This document shows positions 27,700 through 36,415 of a DNA stretch of 64,000 nucleotides, piece after piece. The DNA is from Nocardioides sp. 1609 (lineage in GTDB: Bacteria > Actinomycetota > Actinomycetes > Propionibacteriales > Nocardioidaceae). Within the stretch, counting starts at the first letter, position 1; each line of letters begins with the position of its first letter. The stretch spans positions 744,001 through 808,000 of the forward strand of contig NZ_SPUJ01000001.1 of NCBI RefSeq assembly GCF_004522105.1, read 5' to 3'. Below the pieces are notes generated by a model. The model saw only the letters and a program-made list of their open reading frames with translations, had not been told where the DNA came from and made no database searches. The position numbers and the translations under genes are program-made.

Positions 27700-28325
27700 C
27701 GCACACCACCGTCGACGACGTGCCCTAGTGCGGTGCGCCAGTCATGCACCCAACCCGCATCCAGAAGGCCGACCTCACCGCTCGCTGCCAGCGCTTTGCA
27801 CCGGGCGTGCTGCACCGATGCGCCCCAGAGCACGTTTGCAAACTTGCAAGATCCCCAGTCAGCGGCGCTCGCCGTCAACCACTGCGGAGTACCCGGACAC
27901 AGACGTGAATAGTGCCTCTGACCTGCACTGATGCCGGTCGTGAAGGTCTTTTCGGGACCTGACACTGCCGCAGGCTGAAGACCCGATTTCTTTCCCTCAT
28001 AGATGTAGGCGCCTCGCGGAATTCGCCTAAAGCCCCAGGTCAGAGGCCCTTTCACAGTTTGCACTAGTGCATGGTCAGAATTTCTTGCAAGATTTATTGC
28101 AAGATTGGTGCGGTTGGCTGTGGAGTCGACGGCGGCGGCCGTCTCGGGATGGAGGGTCGTCGGCCACGTGGGCAGGAGGGTGCGCATCCTTTCGCTATCG
28201 GCGTGTTGCCTAACGGACGTACGGGTCCGACGAAGTTTCTCCGAAGTCGCCGGACACGCGATGAGTCGCCCGACTGCCCGACTGCCCGACTGCAGTAGAG
28301 GTGGTTGGGTGCGCGTCCGGGCCAA
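27696..28325 (-). CDS. Hypothetical protein coupled to the integrase gene
   Basis: Up to 209 residues, ending with the stop that overlaps the integrase start (ATGA). The first ~45 residues are arginine-rich and may not be translated; a start at MRTLLPTWP is plausible. The middle reads GPLTWGFRRIPRGAYIYEGK and the C-terminal part has three cysteines (RLCPGTP, GSCKFAN, ARCKAL). No family recognised. Coupling suggests a helper or cargo of the integrase. Confidence 0.5.
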   Translation of the reverse strand: MARTRTQPPLLQSGSRAVGRLIACPATSEKLRRTRTSVRQHADSERMRTLLPTWPTTLHPETAAAVDSTANRTNLAINLARNSDHALVQTVKGPLTWGFRRIPRGAYIYEGKKSGLQPAAVSGPEKTFTTGISAGQRHYSRLCPGTPQWLTASAADWGSCKFANVLWGASVQHARCKALAASGEVGLLDAGWVHDWRTALGHVVDGGVR

Positions 28326-29835
28326 TGGGTCAGTTGGGTGTCATGGCGCGGACTGCCGTGAACAAGCAACTTCTGTTGCACCGGGTGTGGCGAATCCCAG
28401 GTGGGGGCTGCCAATGGAGCCAAGCCGCCCGTTTAGCGACTGCGTCTTGGGTGGCGATGTCGCCTCGCGGTCCATCTGTCCCCTTGGTTGCATCCATCCC
28501 TAGGGCGACCCAGACGGGCATCTGCCTGACGTGGTGCGATGCGCGGCTGCGGCGGCGCCGCGGAGTTGCGGGCACCGCGCGCTGGGTTGCTGGTCGCGGA
28601 TGGCGAGGTGGGCCTTGCGGGAGGCGGACTTCGACAAGCGCGATCGCTAGTTGGGTTGCGGTGTCGGTTGATAGGTCGCCTGGTTGTGCGGCGACATCAC
28701 CAGCCCGGGATCCAGGTCGACGTGGACCTCACTCACGCTTTGGGCCGACCCGCGTCACGACCTGTTCCGTCACGGTTTCTAGGATCTCGTCGGTCAGCTC
28801 CGCCGACGCGAGCGCCTCGATGCCCTCCGCAGGTTCGTTCGACTCTTCCAGCTGAGATTCCCCGCTGGGTTTGAACTGAACACGCGCTCAGGTTTCGAGC
28901 CCGCCCAGACAAGTTGTTCATCTGGGTTGGGCTTCGCCCGCGAGCGCGCATCGCTGGCCTGTCAACGATCCGGAGCCGGCTCTCGTGAGGTCACGCTCAC
29001 GGGCGCGTCGCACCATGGGCCGAGCGACGGTGTGCCGACAGAGGACCGGGGCTGGCCGTCGATTCGGAGAGCGGTAGCGCGAAGATTCTGCTGATGTAGT
29101 GATGACCGGGGCGGCGCGTAGGGACTGGTGGTGGGTGCACGAATCACCATCCGTTTCTGTCTGTCGGGTGCGGGATCTCAACCTCTGACGGCTGGGTTCA
29201 TCACCGGTGGAGCCACGCATCAGGGTCTACCGAATCGCGCTGCGGGACCGCGATCCCGAGCAGCCAGCCCCCGCTGGTTGCCGGGAGCGTCCGGCGTGAC
29301 GCGATACATGTGGTTTAAAGGCCACAATCTGTGGGGAGGAATTTAGTCGTCGTGGATGGTTGGGGCGCGGCTTCTCCTGCTTGCACTCTACGTTCGACGA
29401 TTTCGCCGACAACACGGCCACGATCCCCATTCACCGTTGCTTCGCAAACCTGCTCGCCGACATAATCAGGTGGCCCGAATCGCGGCAGAGACCGTCAGGC
29501 ACCAGAGCGGTGCCTGCTTCCAGATGGAGGTTGAAATGAGCACACCCCCGGGATTCGCGTGACCCCTCGAGATGACGGGCGGTGGAACATCATCCGGGAC
29601 AACGCGGACCGTGCCTCGTCGATCCACGACACCCAGTCCTCGGCCGAGCAGTCCGGCCGCGGCACCGCGGAGCGCGAAGGGGCGGAGCCTTCTTCACGGT
29701 CGCGACGGGCAGATCCGGGAGCGCGACTGCTACGGGAACAACCCGTTCCCTCACCGCGTCTGAGCTGACGGTGGCATCCGAGCCGGTCCCCGAGGCCCCG
29801 GTCTCCCCCGGGGCCGGCTCGGTCCAGGTTCGGGC
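28326..29835. other. Long stretch of degenerate sequence, with a fragment of the HNH gene
   Basis: About 1.5 kb without an intact gene. It contains a broken copy of part of the HNH gene (about 28690-28857). Other frames are shadows without SDs. It looks like a graveyard between two mobile segments. Confidence 0.5.
28690..28857 (-). pseudogene. Broken partial copy of the HNH-protein gene
   Basis: The minus strand reads SNEPAEGIEALASAELTDEI, LETVTEQVVTRVGPKRE, then an in-frame TGA. Residues ~105-145 of the intact HNH protein read SNEPAEGIEALASAGLTDEI, LETVMEQVVTRVGPKRE. The DNA similarity continues to about 28690 (ATCACCAGCCCGGGATCCAG). It is a second, truncated and frameshifted copy about 1.5 kb from the intact gene. 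Confidence 0.8.
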
Positions 29836-30714
29836 TCAGGCGAGATCGACCCACTCGAGCAGGTCAGACTCGACCTTCTCCCCAGTGCCGAGGCGAACGG
29901 CGGCACGGATCCCGAGCACGGTGAAGCCGGCGGCGCGGGCGGCCTTCACGATGTCGGTGATGGTCTCCATCTTGGTCAGCCATCTCACCGCGTTCCCGTC
30001 CTCGAGCCGATACGGCAGGCGTGGGTTCGAGGCACCGAAGTCGTTCCGGCCCATCAACGTGAACCCTGAGCTGTTCTCCAGCTCACCGAGCACGACCCGC
30101 AGGTCGATGCCTTCGACGCTGGCCGCGAGCGTGCCGGTGTTCCGAATGTTCGCGATCAGGACCTTTGGCTGATCTTTCATGTGGGGGTTGATGTCCAAGA
30201 TCGTGGTCATGCCGGCCATGGTGCCCATCGCGCCAACCTCGGTCGGCGACATCACCAGCCCGGGATCCAGCTCGACGTCGACCTCGCGCTTTGGGCCGAC
30301 CCGCGTCACGACCTGCTCCATCACGGTTTCAAGGATCTCGTCGGTCAGCCCCGCCGACGCGAGCGCCTCGATGCCCTCCGCGGGTTCGTTCGACCTCTTC
30401 CAGCCCTGGAGCATCTCGGGCGTAAACTCGTCACGTCGTCGTCCATCGACCAGCTTGTGATGCGGCACGCAGAGCAGAATGAGGTTCTCGAAGGCGCGAC
30501 GCTCCGCGTCAGTCATCGACTCCTCGTAACGAGCTGACCCCGGGTTCGCGCCGCAGATGTGGGCGATGTCGACCGCGACCATCGGCTCGCCCTCGACGAC
30601 CTCCATGATCCGGCGCGGACAGTTAGGGAAGTAGCAGGTGCCCCTGGACAGGCGGTACAGCGCTTTCTCCACACCGGACCCGTAAGCCCGTGGTCCTCCA
30701 GTCATCCCGGTCAC
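29836..30714 (-). CDS. HNH-endonuclease-like protein
   Basis: A 292-residue protein. The N-terminal ~95 residues form an HNH/zinc-finger fold: CYFPNCPRRI (CxxxxC), VDIAHICG (His), then ENLILLCVPHHKLVD (N, C and H-H). The C-terminal ~150 residues look beta-rich, with no motif I know. Its GTG or ATG start near 30714 is preceded by a good SD (GGAGG in the reverse complement of cacctcctttcc). HNH domains of this type occur in phage, restriction and signalling-effector nucleases. The presence of a partial second copy nearby suggests it travels with mobile DNA. Confidence 0.75.
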   Translation of the reverse strand: MTGMTGGPRAYGSGVEKALYRLSRGTCYFPNCPRRIMEVVEGEPMVAVDIAHICGANPGSARYEESMTDAERRAFENLILLCVPHHKLVDGRRRDEFTPEMLQGWKRSNEPAEGIEALASAGLTDEILETVMEQVVTRVGPKREVDVELDPGLVMSPTEVGAMGTMAGMTTILDINPHMKDQPKVLIANIRNTGTLAASVEGIDLRVVLGELENSSGFTLMGRNDFGASNPRLPYRLEDGNAVRWLTKMETITDIVKAARAAGFTVLGIRAAVRLGTGEKVESDLLEWVDLA

Positions 30715-30983
30715 CTCCTTTCCAGCCCGGCGCCCACCAGGCGCTGCCTCCTGAACCGTCCGCAGGCGCAGGCGCGGGCGCCCCAGCCCCGCCCATGCCT
30801 TGCCTCGGTACCCCGGCCAGTGACTGTGACCTATTCCGACGGCGTGCGGAGGAACGCGAACTTCGCCTCCAACTTAGGCCGCCCCTCTCGAACCACTCGC
30901 GGTAGCGCTTCCCAGCCTCGGCCCGACGCGGACGCGGGCGTGGTGAGGCCTAGGACGGCGAGGATGAGCGCCGTGACAACAAG

Positions 30984-31002
30984 AGCGGCCCGGCGGGCCG
31001 CT
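30984..31002 (+). terminator. GC-rich hairpin with T-rich tail
   Basis: AGCGGCCC, 3-nt loop, GGGCCGCT, then TGTCTGTT. It resembles an intrinsic terminator reading rightward. No intact plus-strand gene ends just before it, so it may belong to a lost gene. Confidence 0.4.
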
Positions 31003-31052
31003 TGTCTGTTGAGTGGTCCTGACGGAACCTTACTGGAGTTGAGATGGGCCCC

Positions 31053-31214
31053 ATGATCCGCGTTGCCGCAGTTGACGATCACCCGTTGATCCGCCGAGGC
31101 TTCCGGGGCTGGATTGAGGAAGTGCCCGACTTCAGCTTCGCGGGAGGGTTCACCACCGTTGCGGAGTGTCTGAATCAGAATCCGCTCCCGGACGCCGTCG
31201 TACTCGAGCACTCA
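31053..31214 (+). pseudogene. Truncated response-regulator (receiver domain) gene
   Basis: MIRVAAVDDHPLIRRGFRGW, then VPDFSFAGGFTTVAECL and LPDAVVLEH, is the start of a NarL/LuxR-type receiver domain, with the acidic pair DD and the beta3 strand DAVVLE before the phospho-acceptor position. The similarity stops there and the frame runs into an inverted copy of its own early sequence. No receiver C-terminus or DNA-binding domain follows. Confidence 0.65.
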
Positions 31215-31263
31215 CGCCTCGGGCTCGAAGCCGGGCACTTCCTCAATCCAGCCCCGAAAGCCT
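31098..31263. repeat. Imperfect inverted repeat, ~38-bp arms
   Basis: The arm at about 31098-31136 includes GGGGCTGGATTGAGGAAGTG, and the reverse complement of the arm at about 31226-31263 carries the same string, with only a few mismatches along the whole arm. The spacer is about 90 nt. The left arm lies inside the receiver-domain fragment, so the right arm is an inverted copy of coding sequence rather than a terminator. Confidence 0.75.
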
Positions 31264-31509
31264 GGACGCTCAACACCTTCCGGCCCTTAGGGGCCGACTG
31301 CTCCGCGAGGGCCACAGCCGCGTCCAGAATTGGCGCGTTCAATGAACCATTCGAACGGCTCCATCGCGTCGTTGCCCTGGCCAGGGGGACGTGGGACCTT
31401 CGGCGCCGATCGCGCCAGATATTTCACGCTCCAACGATGGCACACGTGAACCCGAGCAGACGAGGTCGTTCCTGTTCCTGGGTCTGACTGCCCCGCTAAC
31501 GCCGTGGGG

Positions 31510-31818
31510 TCACTGTGTGCGGACGAGCATCCGTCTTAGGTCTGCGAGGTGCGCACGTAGTGCCCGGTTTTCGGCAAGGGCGACAGCAAGCTGGGTGTTG
31601 GTGTCGCCGACGGTGGTTGTCCCTGGTTGTGGGCCGGAAGTAAGGCCCGCGTCGGCGAGGTCGTCGAATGGGATGCGCCATGTGCCGCCAGGCCCGCCGC
31701 CTGCGCCTCGGGTGGCACCGGGAAAGGTCCCCTCCGCGAGACGACGTTTGATGGTGTCACGCGAGACGCTGGTTGCTGCCGCAGCCTCGGTGATGGTGAG
31801 CATGGTTTGGTCTGGCAT
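31510..31818 (-). CDS. MerR/excisionase-type helix-turn-helix protein with C-terminal coiled coil
   Basis: A 102-residue protein. The N-terminus MLTITEAAAATSVSRDTIKR is a classic excisionase/MerR-like helix-turn-helix, followed by a wing (TWRIPFDDL). Residues ~72-102 (NTQLAVALAENRALRAHLADLRR) form a leucine heptad helix suited to dimerisation. It may regulate or assist the tyrosine recombinase at 32278-33207, or serve a plasmid-type element. Confidence 0.8.
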   Translation of the reverse strand: MPDQTMLTITEAAAATSVSRDTIKRRLAEGTFPGATRGAGGGPGGTWRIPFDDLADAGLTSGPQPGTTTVGDTNTQLAVALAENRALRAHLADLRRMLVRTQ

Positions 31819-32089
31819 AGCCGGGTCTCTCCTTCGTCACTTGGTCGATATGTCAGTTATAGATGACATGTCGGACAGGTCGAACTGACCAAACGCGCAC
31901 AGCCGATCCAATAAAGAGCAACGTCAAATGGGGCTTCAACGTCCTCTCGAGGCACACACCTAGGACCAGGGCCGAATCTGTGGAGTACGTCGACGGGCCA
32001 GTCACCATGATGGACTTGCGTGTGCGGGGCGATGTGCCGCCTGCTCGGGGCGTAGGCAGCCCGGTCCCTGGTGGGCCTTCTGTCGTTGA

Positions 32090-32230
32090 TGCCGACGCGA
32101 CGGTATCGGCCTTCTTCCCCTCTGGCTCTACGACGGTGGCTTCATCAACTGCTTGCAGTACGGATGGGTGACGGATGAGATGCCCACCGAACTCCCCCCA
32201 CCGAGTCAGGTGCGCCCCTTCGTCCGCTAG
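32090..32230 (+). pseudogene. C-terminal fragment of an unknown gene
   Basis: The plus frame reads GIGLLPLWLYDGGFINCLQY followed by GWVTDEMPTELPPPSQV, ending with TAG at 32228. The aromatic-rich, non-repetitive composition looks like genuine protein, but the frame is closed upstream by TGA at 32087 and there is no start. It appears to be the tail of a truncated gene. Confidence 0.4.
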
Positions 32231-32238
32231 CGCCGCGC

Positions 32239-32262
32239 GCCCGACTCTCGGCAGAGTCGGGC
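32239..32262 (-). terminator. Hairpin just downstream of the recombinase gene
   Basis: GCCCGACTC, 6-nt loop, GAGTCGGGC: a perfect 9-bp stem 16 nt past the stop of the minus-strand recombinase. It lacks a long U-tract but sits where a terminator is expected. Confidence 0.55.
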
Positions 32263-32277
32263 GTTGAACTGCCCGGT

Positions 32278-33207
32278 CTACGTGCCGGAGGCCATGTAGG
32301 CGGCCAGGATGTAGTTGGGGTGTCGGTCGAGGTTGTTGCGGGCTCGGTCGTAGCGCATCGTGGTGCGTGGGTCGACGTGGCGGGCGGCGATCTGGACGTC
32401 TCGTAGGTCGACACCGGCGTCGAGCATCGTGGTCACGAAGGTGTGGCGGAGCATGTGCGGGTGCATTCGTGGTGTCATGACCCGGCCCTGTTTCGCGAGG
32501 GCGTGGAGCCTGCGGGTGGCGCAGTGTCGGTCCATCCGGTGCCCGGTCCGGCTCCGCAGAATGGGACCGCTGTCGCGATTGCCGACGGCACGGTCCAGAG
32601 CTCGCGCGACCGCGGGTGGAAGCGGGACAAGGACGACTTTGGCGCCCTTTCCGCAGACTTTGAGCACTCGGTGTCCATGACTCTCGCCCAGGTTCATGAT
32701 GTCGGCCCCGGTGGCTTCGAAGATCCGCAGGCCGAGCAGTCCGAGCAACGTGACCAGGGCGAAGTCGTTCGGGTTGGCGGAGTCGCGGGCGGTGCTGAGT
32801 ATCGCCTCGAACTGCAGGTGAGTCAGGCCCACAGTGGGTGACTCCGGTGGCACGTGGGGTAGTCGGACATAGTCGGCTGGTGAGTGTTCGAGCACTCCGT
32901 CAACGACGCAGGTGCGGTAGAAGCCGATGACCACCGAGAGTCGCCGTGAGACGGTCGAGGCCTTGTAACGGGCTTGCTCCTGCATCCAGCGGACGAAGAG
33001 CTCGATGTGGGGCCGCTGGGCCTGCAGCGGTTGGAGTCCGCGTTCTTGACACCAAAAGATGAAGGCACGCAGATCGGTGGCGGCGTGCTTGCGGGAGAGG
33101 TCCTTATAGCGGGCGAGGCAGGCAGCGACCGCGACGTGCAAACGGTCTTCGACGGGTAGCGAGGCGCCAGGGCGAGAACTATGGATTCCATCGCCCAATC
33201 GCGTCAC
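32278..33207 (-). CDS. Tyrosine recombinase (XerC/D-like)
   Basis: A 309-residue protein of typical Xer/plasmid recombinase length. An N-terminal SAM-like domain (DLRAFIFWCQERGLQPLQAQ) is followed by a catalytic domain with the first Arg in LLGLLGLRIFEATG, Lys in GKGAKVVLVP, HMLRHTF (H-x-x-R-H), AARHVDPRTTMRY with the second His and the nucleophilic Tyr. All catalytic residues are present. It belongs with small integrative elements or integron-like cassettes and could be active. Confidence 0.9.
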   Translation of the reverse strand: MTRLGDGIHSSRPGASLPVEDRLHVAVAACLARYKDLSRKHAATDLRAFIFWCQERGLQPLQAQRPHIELFVRWMQEQARYKASTVSRRLSVVIGFYRTCVVDGVLEHSPADYVRLPHVPPESPTVGLTHLQFEAILSTARDSANPNDFALVTLLGLLGLRIFEATGADIMNLGESHGHRVLKVCGKGAKVVLVPLPPAVARALDRAVGNRDSGPILRSRTGHRMDRHCATRRLHALAKQGRVMTPRMHPHMLRHTFVTTMLDAGVDLRDVQIAARHVDPRTTMRYDRARNNLDRHPNYILAAYMASGT

Positions 33208-33298
33208 CGCAGCTCGGTTAGGTCAAGAGTCTCGACCTGGAAGGACCGACCCTGCCGAGAACCGGGCGTCGCAACTCACGAGTGAGAGGCTTCGTCCC

Positions 33299-33886
33299 AT
33301 GGTTGCCGCTGTCCACTTCTACGCCACCGAGGGCGACCAGCAACGCCTGCTCGACTATCTCGGAGAGCCTGAGGACGTGACCCTATTGGCCTGGCCGCTT
33401 ATGCAGTCGCCCGCTGCGGCGCTCAGCCGGACCGACGCACTGTCGAGTCGTCACGTGACGGTCGCAAACCGTCGTCTCAACGGCCCGGTAGGTATGCGCG
33501 AGGACGACGCTGCCATGAACGAAGCGACGCGTGCGGGAGTGTTCAACAGGCTCAACTGGGAACGGCTGAAGCCCAAGCCGCACGAGACATTGACGGACCC
33601 GAACAAGTCGCCGGTGCTGTTCTGGACCCCCGCGACGCTTGGACGTGACGGATTGGCATCGGGGTCCATCGGGTCGCAAGCCGACTCCATGAAGGCCGTC
33701 TCCGACGACTACGAACGATGGGTCAACCGCGTCACACTTTGGGTCCGCAGTCGCGGAACCAAAGTGTGGGGGCTGGACACGTCGCGAACACGGCCAAACC
33801 TAGACGTTCGCCGACCTAACGTCACGACAGTCTTCGCTCTGCCCGAGGCGCTCAAACTTCTGGAGACCGGCACTACGGGACTCTGA
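33299..33886 (+). CDS. Hypothetical protein, 195 aa
   Basis: Starts at ATG 33299, divergent from the recombinase. Mixed alpha/beta composition with segments VHFYATEGDQQRLLDYLGE and LRV-type strands (RVTLWVRSRGTKVWGLD). No membrane segment and no known motif. Probably element cargo. Confidence 0.6.
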   Translation: MVAAVHFYATEGDQQRLLDYLGEPEDVTLLAWPLMQSPAAALSRTDALSSRHVTVANRRLNGPVGMREDDAAMNEATRAGVFNRLNWERLKPKPHETLTDPNKSPVLFWTPATLGRDGLASGSIGSQADSMKAVSDDYERWVNRVTLWVRSRGTKVWGLDTSRTRPNLDVRRPNVTTVFALPEALKLLETGTTGL

Positions 33887-34390
33887 CGACGCCCGACCAT
33901 GGCGCGCTGAGTGCGCGGTCGTGCCGAGAGTCGGGCACGCGCAGACGCCAATCCGAACGAGCGGGACCTCGACAACGTTGGTGGTGTCGAGCGTTCAGGT
34001 GGTCACTGCGCTCGGGCGGCGTCCTGACCATCACATCCGGTCTGCACCGGCGCCTACCTGTGGCCCGGCGTCCTCGCATGTCGCGCCGACGCCCAGTGCT
34101 GCCGGTCACGACCCGCAGCCGCTCGCCCAGGTACACGAAACGACTAGCTCACCACTGCGACATTCGATCTTTCCGGCTCAGGCTTAGCGGACCCAGGGAG
34201 ACCCGCACCGTCGTAATTTCGCCGCCGTAGACCCATGCCGGAGAGAATCCCGGCTACAGCCTTGAGCGAAACGACAACGGCGACGGTTGTAGCCCGTGAG
34301 TAGCGCCTGATGATGGGGGCCGCCTGAGCGACCGCGCTGCAGCTGCCCTATTGAGCGACACATCGACGGGAAAGCAAACAACCATTGTCA
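33887..34390. other. Intergenic stretch, no gene recognised
   Basis: Nothing with an SD or recognisable motif on either strand. Its right end carries the control region of the lipoprotein/protease genes. Confidence 0.4.
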
Positions 34391-34416
34391 ACACTTGTCA
34401 AGTGTCGGTCTATACA
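34391..34416 (+). promoter_or_regulatory. Inverted repeat and -10-like box upstream of the lipoprotein gene
   Basis: ACACTTGTCAAGTGT (34391-34405) is an inverted repeat with 6-bp arms. A -10-like TATACA follows at 34411-34416, about 60 nt before the start codon. A TTGTCA hexamer sits at 34386, at wider than ideal spacing. This fits a regulated promoter, possibly with an operator over the -35. Confidence 0.4.
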
Positions 34417-34475
34417 GGACACCTTTCCGCTTTAGGACCCGTGACCTCTGGTCTCCAGAGACATATCCTTCGTGC

Positions 34476-34964
34476 ATGAACATACTAGGAGGCACCGCAA
34501 CTGCCGGGGTCGCATTCGTAGTGACTCTATTGACGGGTTGCGGGGAGACGACCGTTGCTGATTCGGAGGAGGGTCGGATGGAGCTGTCCCCTGCGAACGC
34601 GGCCTTGGACGTCAACGACCCATTCGATGCGTTTGTTCGACAATGCCCGGGCGGGCGGGCGGCTGGCGGCACCGTCGACTTGCCCCCTGTTACTAGTGCG
34701 GCGCAATCTCGTCGGTTGGCCGATACGCCAGCGGCTGCGGCGCAGCGCGTCCTACGGGCCGAGGTCTTTTCAAGTCTCTCTCACCTCAATCCAGATCTCT
34801 CCCAACTTGCTGATTCGGAAACACTTACTCGCGCCGAGGCTCCTGAGGACACGGTGTCCTTCGAGGTTGTAACGGGCGCCGGCGACGTTGTCGGATTCAT
34901 CACCGTAGGAGACCTTGGCATGAACTCTTGGGGTCCCACCTACCTCGGGCAGTGTGCAAAGTGA
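34476..34964 (+). CDS. Secreted lipoprotein sharing a domain with the nearby anti-sigma protein
   Basis: A 162-residue protein from ATG 34476, preceded by no strong SD. The signal peptide MNILGGTATAGVAFVVTLLTGC ends in a lipobox (LTGC), so the protein should be anchored outside the membrane. The C-terminal ~100 residues (TPAAAAQRVLRAEVF, VSFEVVTGAGDVVGFITVGD, TYLGQCAK) resemble the extracytoplasmic part of the protein at 35858-36415 residue by residue. A longer frame beginning at 34395 is unlikely. The next gene overlaps its stop. Confidence 0.75.
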   Translation: MNILGGTATAGVAFVVTLLTGCGETTVADSEEGRMELSPANAALDVNDPFDAFVRQCPGGRAAGGTVDLPPVTSAAQSRRLADTPAAAAQRVLRAEVFSSLSHLNPDLSQLADSETLTRAEAPEDTVSFEVVTGAGDVVGFITVGDLGMNSWGPTYLGQCAK

Positions 34965-35674
34965 AGCGCTCTATCGTCCTGGCCATTGTTCTCGCGGCCG
35001 GGTCGTTGATGATGACGCTCGTCGCGGTTCTGCCTGCGTCAGCACACCCTGACGGCACATTCTATTCAATCGGGCGAAAGTGGCCGCCCAATGCGAACGA
35101 GACCTGGTACATCGACAACAACGTCCCTGCGGGCGCATTCCGAGATCGAATCGTCAACGGAGTTTCCGCATGGGACAACGGCGCGGGCGGCGCCGGTCCC
35201 AACTTCGTTTACGGCGGCGTTACGACATCCTCCGTCACGGACATCCTCGATTTCTGTGAACGCGGCTACAGTGCGGTCTTTGTCCGCGAGAACCTGGGTT
35301 CTGCTCTCGGCGGCGGACCGAACTCTGCGCTTGGATTTACCCCAAGTTGCTACAACGCATCGGTCGGCGGCACCTTCGCGGTCTCCTTCACAATGAACCT
35401 GGAGAGAACCGCCGAATTCGGCACTGGAACGGGCTGGTACACCGGCACAGGGAACCCGCCCGAGAACCGATGGGATCTCTGGTCGATCGTCGCGCACGAG
35501 ACCGGTCACGCAACGGGGTTCATCGGGCACTTCGCGAACGCCACGCTCTGCCCCGGAACTCCGCAACCAGCAACGACCGAGACTATGTGCGGCGGAAATC
35601 CGGCGTTGGTCGACACCATAATGCTCCGAACGCTTGAAGCACACGATCTTCATACCTACGCGAACGCTTACTGA
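34961..35674 (+). CDS. Secreted matrixin-like zinc metalloprotease
   Basis: A 237-residue protein. GTG at 34961 overlaps the lipoprotein stop (GTGA); a longer frame from 34928 would put charged residues before the signal peptide. The signal peptide KRSIVLAIVLAAGSLMMTL ends PASAH. The catalytic motif AHETGHATGFIGH at about residue 180 is the HExxHxxGxxH zinc site of metzincins/matrixins, and an upstream WxxG-type beta domain fits. A Met-turn candidate is TIMLRT. It contains several cysteines. Probably exported and active outside the cell, paired with the lipoprotein. Confidence 0.85.
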   Translation: MKRSIVLAIVLAAGSLMMTLVAVLPASAHPDGTFYSIGRKWPPNANETWYIDNNVPAGAFRDRIVNGVSAWDNGAGGAGPNFVYGGVTTSSVTDILDFCERGYSAVFVRENLGSALGGGPNSALGFTPSCYNASVGGTFAVSFTMNLERTAEFGTGTGWYTGTGNPPENRWDLWSIVAHETGHATGFIGHFANATLCPGTPQPATTETMCGGNPALVDTIMLRTLEAHDLHTYANAY

Positions 35675-35753
35675 CCGCGCGGTCGCCGGAACGGAAGACC
35701 TGCAGAGGTTTGCCCGTCGAGCTGCTTCTTGTCAAGCGGTACCGGCGGAAGTC

Positions 35754-35799
35754 ACTCGGAGGTGCGCGGGGCGGCGTTCCGTCGCGCACACCTCCGAGT
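35754..35799. terminator. Bidirectional hairpin between convergent genes
   Basis: ACTCGGAGGTG ... CACCTCCGAGT, an 11-bp perfect stem with a GC-rich 24-nt loop region. It lies between the plus-strand protease stop (35674) and the minus-strand anti-sigma stop (35858), as expected for a shared terminator. Confidence 0.6.
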
Positions 35800-35857
35800 T
35801 TCCGCCACCCGAAACATTAACGCTCAAGTCCAACCGGGGTGACGCCTCGGAACGCAC

Positions 35858-36415
35858 CTACGGAGAGCACGCAACAATGTAGGTCGAAACAAACACCCCG
35901 TATGGGTCAAGACGGCTGACGGTGATCTGCCCGACGGTCGAGCTGTCCAGGACCACGTCAAACACAGGTGACACCTCGCTATCCCCTTCCGAACGCACGA
36001 CCTCAGCGCCTGCGAACACGGCCCGGAACGCCGGCGCACGCAGGGTCCGCTCAGCGGCCTCTGCAGGGGTCCTCGCATAAGTAGCAGCCTCGGTCGCCGA
36101 CTGGGGAGGCATGGACTCTAACGTCCCGCCCGAGGACACCCCCGACTCGCATCCCGCAGTGAAGTCTCGTGGTCCCGCTGAACTTTCCGCACCGTTCGCA
36201 AACTCCGGATCTGGACTGGCGCCACCGCTGTCTTGAAGGTGAACGCCTACTCCTACGCCTGCCAAAACCACGGTAGTTACAACGACCGCGCCGCCGTACG
36301 CGCGCCGACGTCGTCGAGCAGCCCGGCCCGAATCGACAATGTCTGCGATCGGGGGCGGATCCACTCTTAGACGATCAATGTCGTTCAGAACGTTCGATCG
36401 GATGTCATTCACCAC
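35858..36415 (-). CDS. Putative anti-sigma factor with one membrane helix
   Basis: A 185-residue protein with a short cytoplasmic N-terminus (~40 residues, basic end ARRRRRAYGG), one helix (AVVVTTVVLAGVGVGVHL) and an extracytoplasmic domain of ~120 residues with two or three cysteines. It follows the sigma gene with an 11-nt overlap, the usual sigma/anti-sigma layout. The outer domain (TPAEAAERTLRAPAF, VFDVVLDSSTVGQITVSRL, STYIVAC) resembles the neighbouring lipoprotein. No zinc HxxxCxxC motif is visible, so the anti-sigma call rests on topology and context. Confidence 0.65.
   Translation of the reverse strand: MVNDIRSNVLNDIDRLRVDPPPIADIVDSGRAARRRRRAYGGAVVVTTVVLAGVGVGVHLQDSGGASPDPEFANGAESSAGPRDFTAGCESGVSSGGTLESMPPQSATEAATYARTPAEAAERTLRAPAFRAVFAGAEVVRSEGDSEVSPVFDVVLDSSTVGQITVSRLDPYGVFVSTYIVACSP

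Noticed and set aside
30831..31047. Minus-strand frame with what looks like a signal peptide (AALVVTALILAVLGLTTPASA)
   Set aside because: There is no start codon at the right place (the frame only starts inside the inverted receiver fragment), and the apparent peptide overlaps a GC-rich hairpin at 30984-31002. It may be a remnant but I cannot support a gene.
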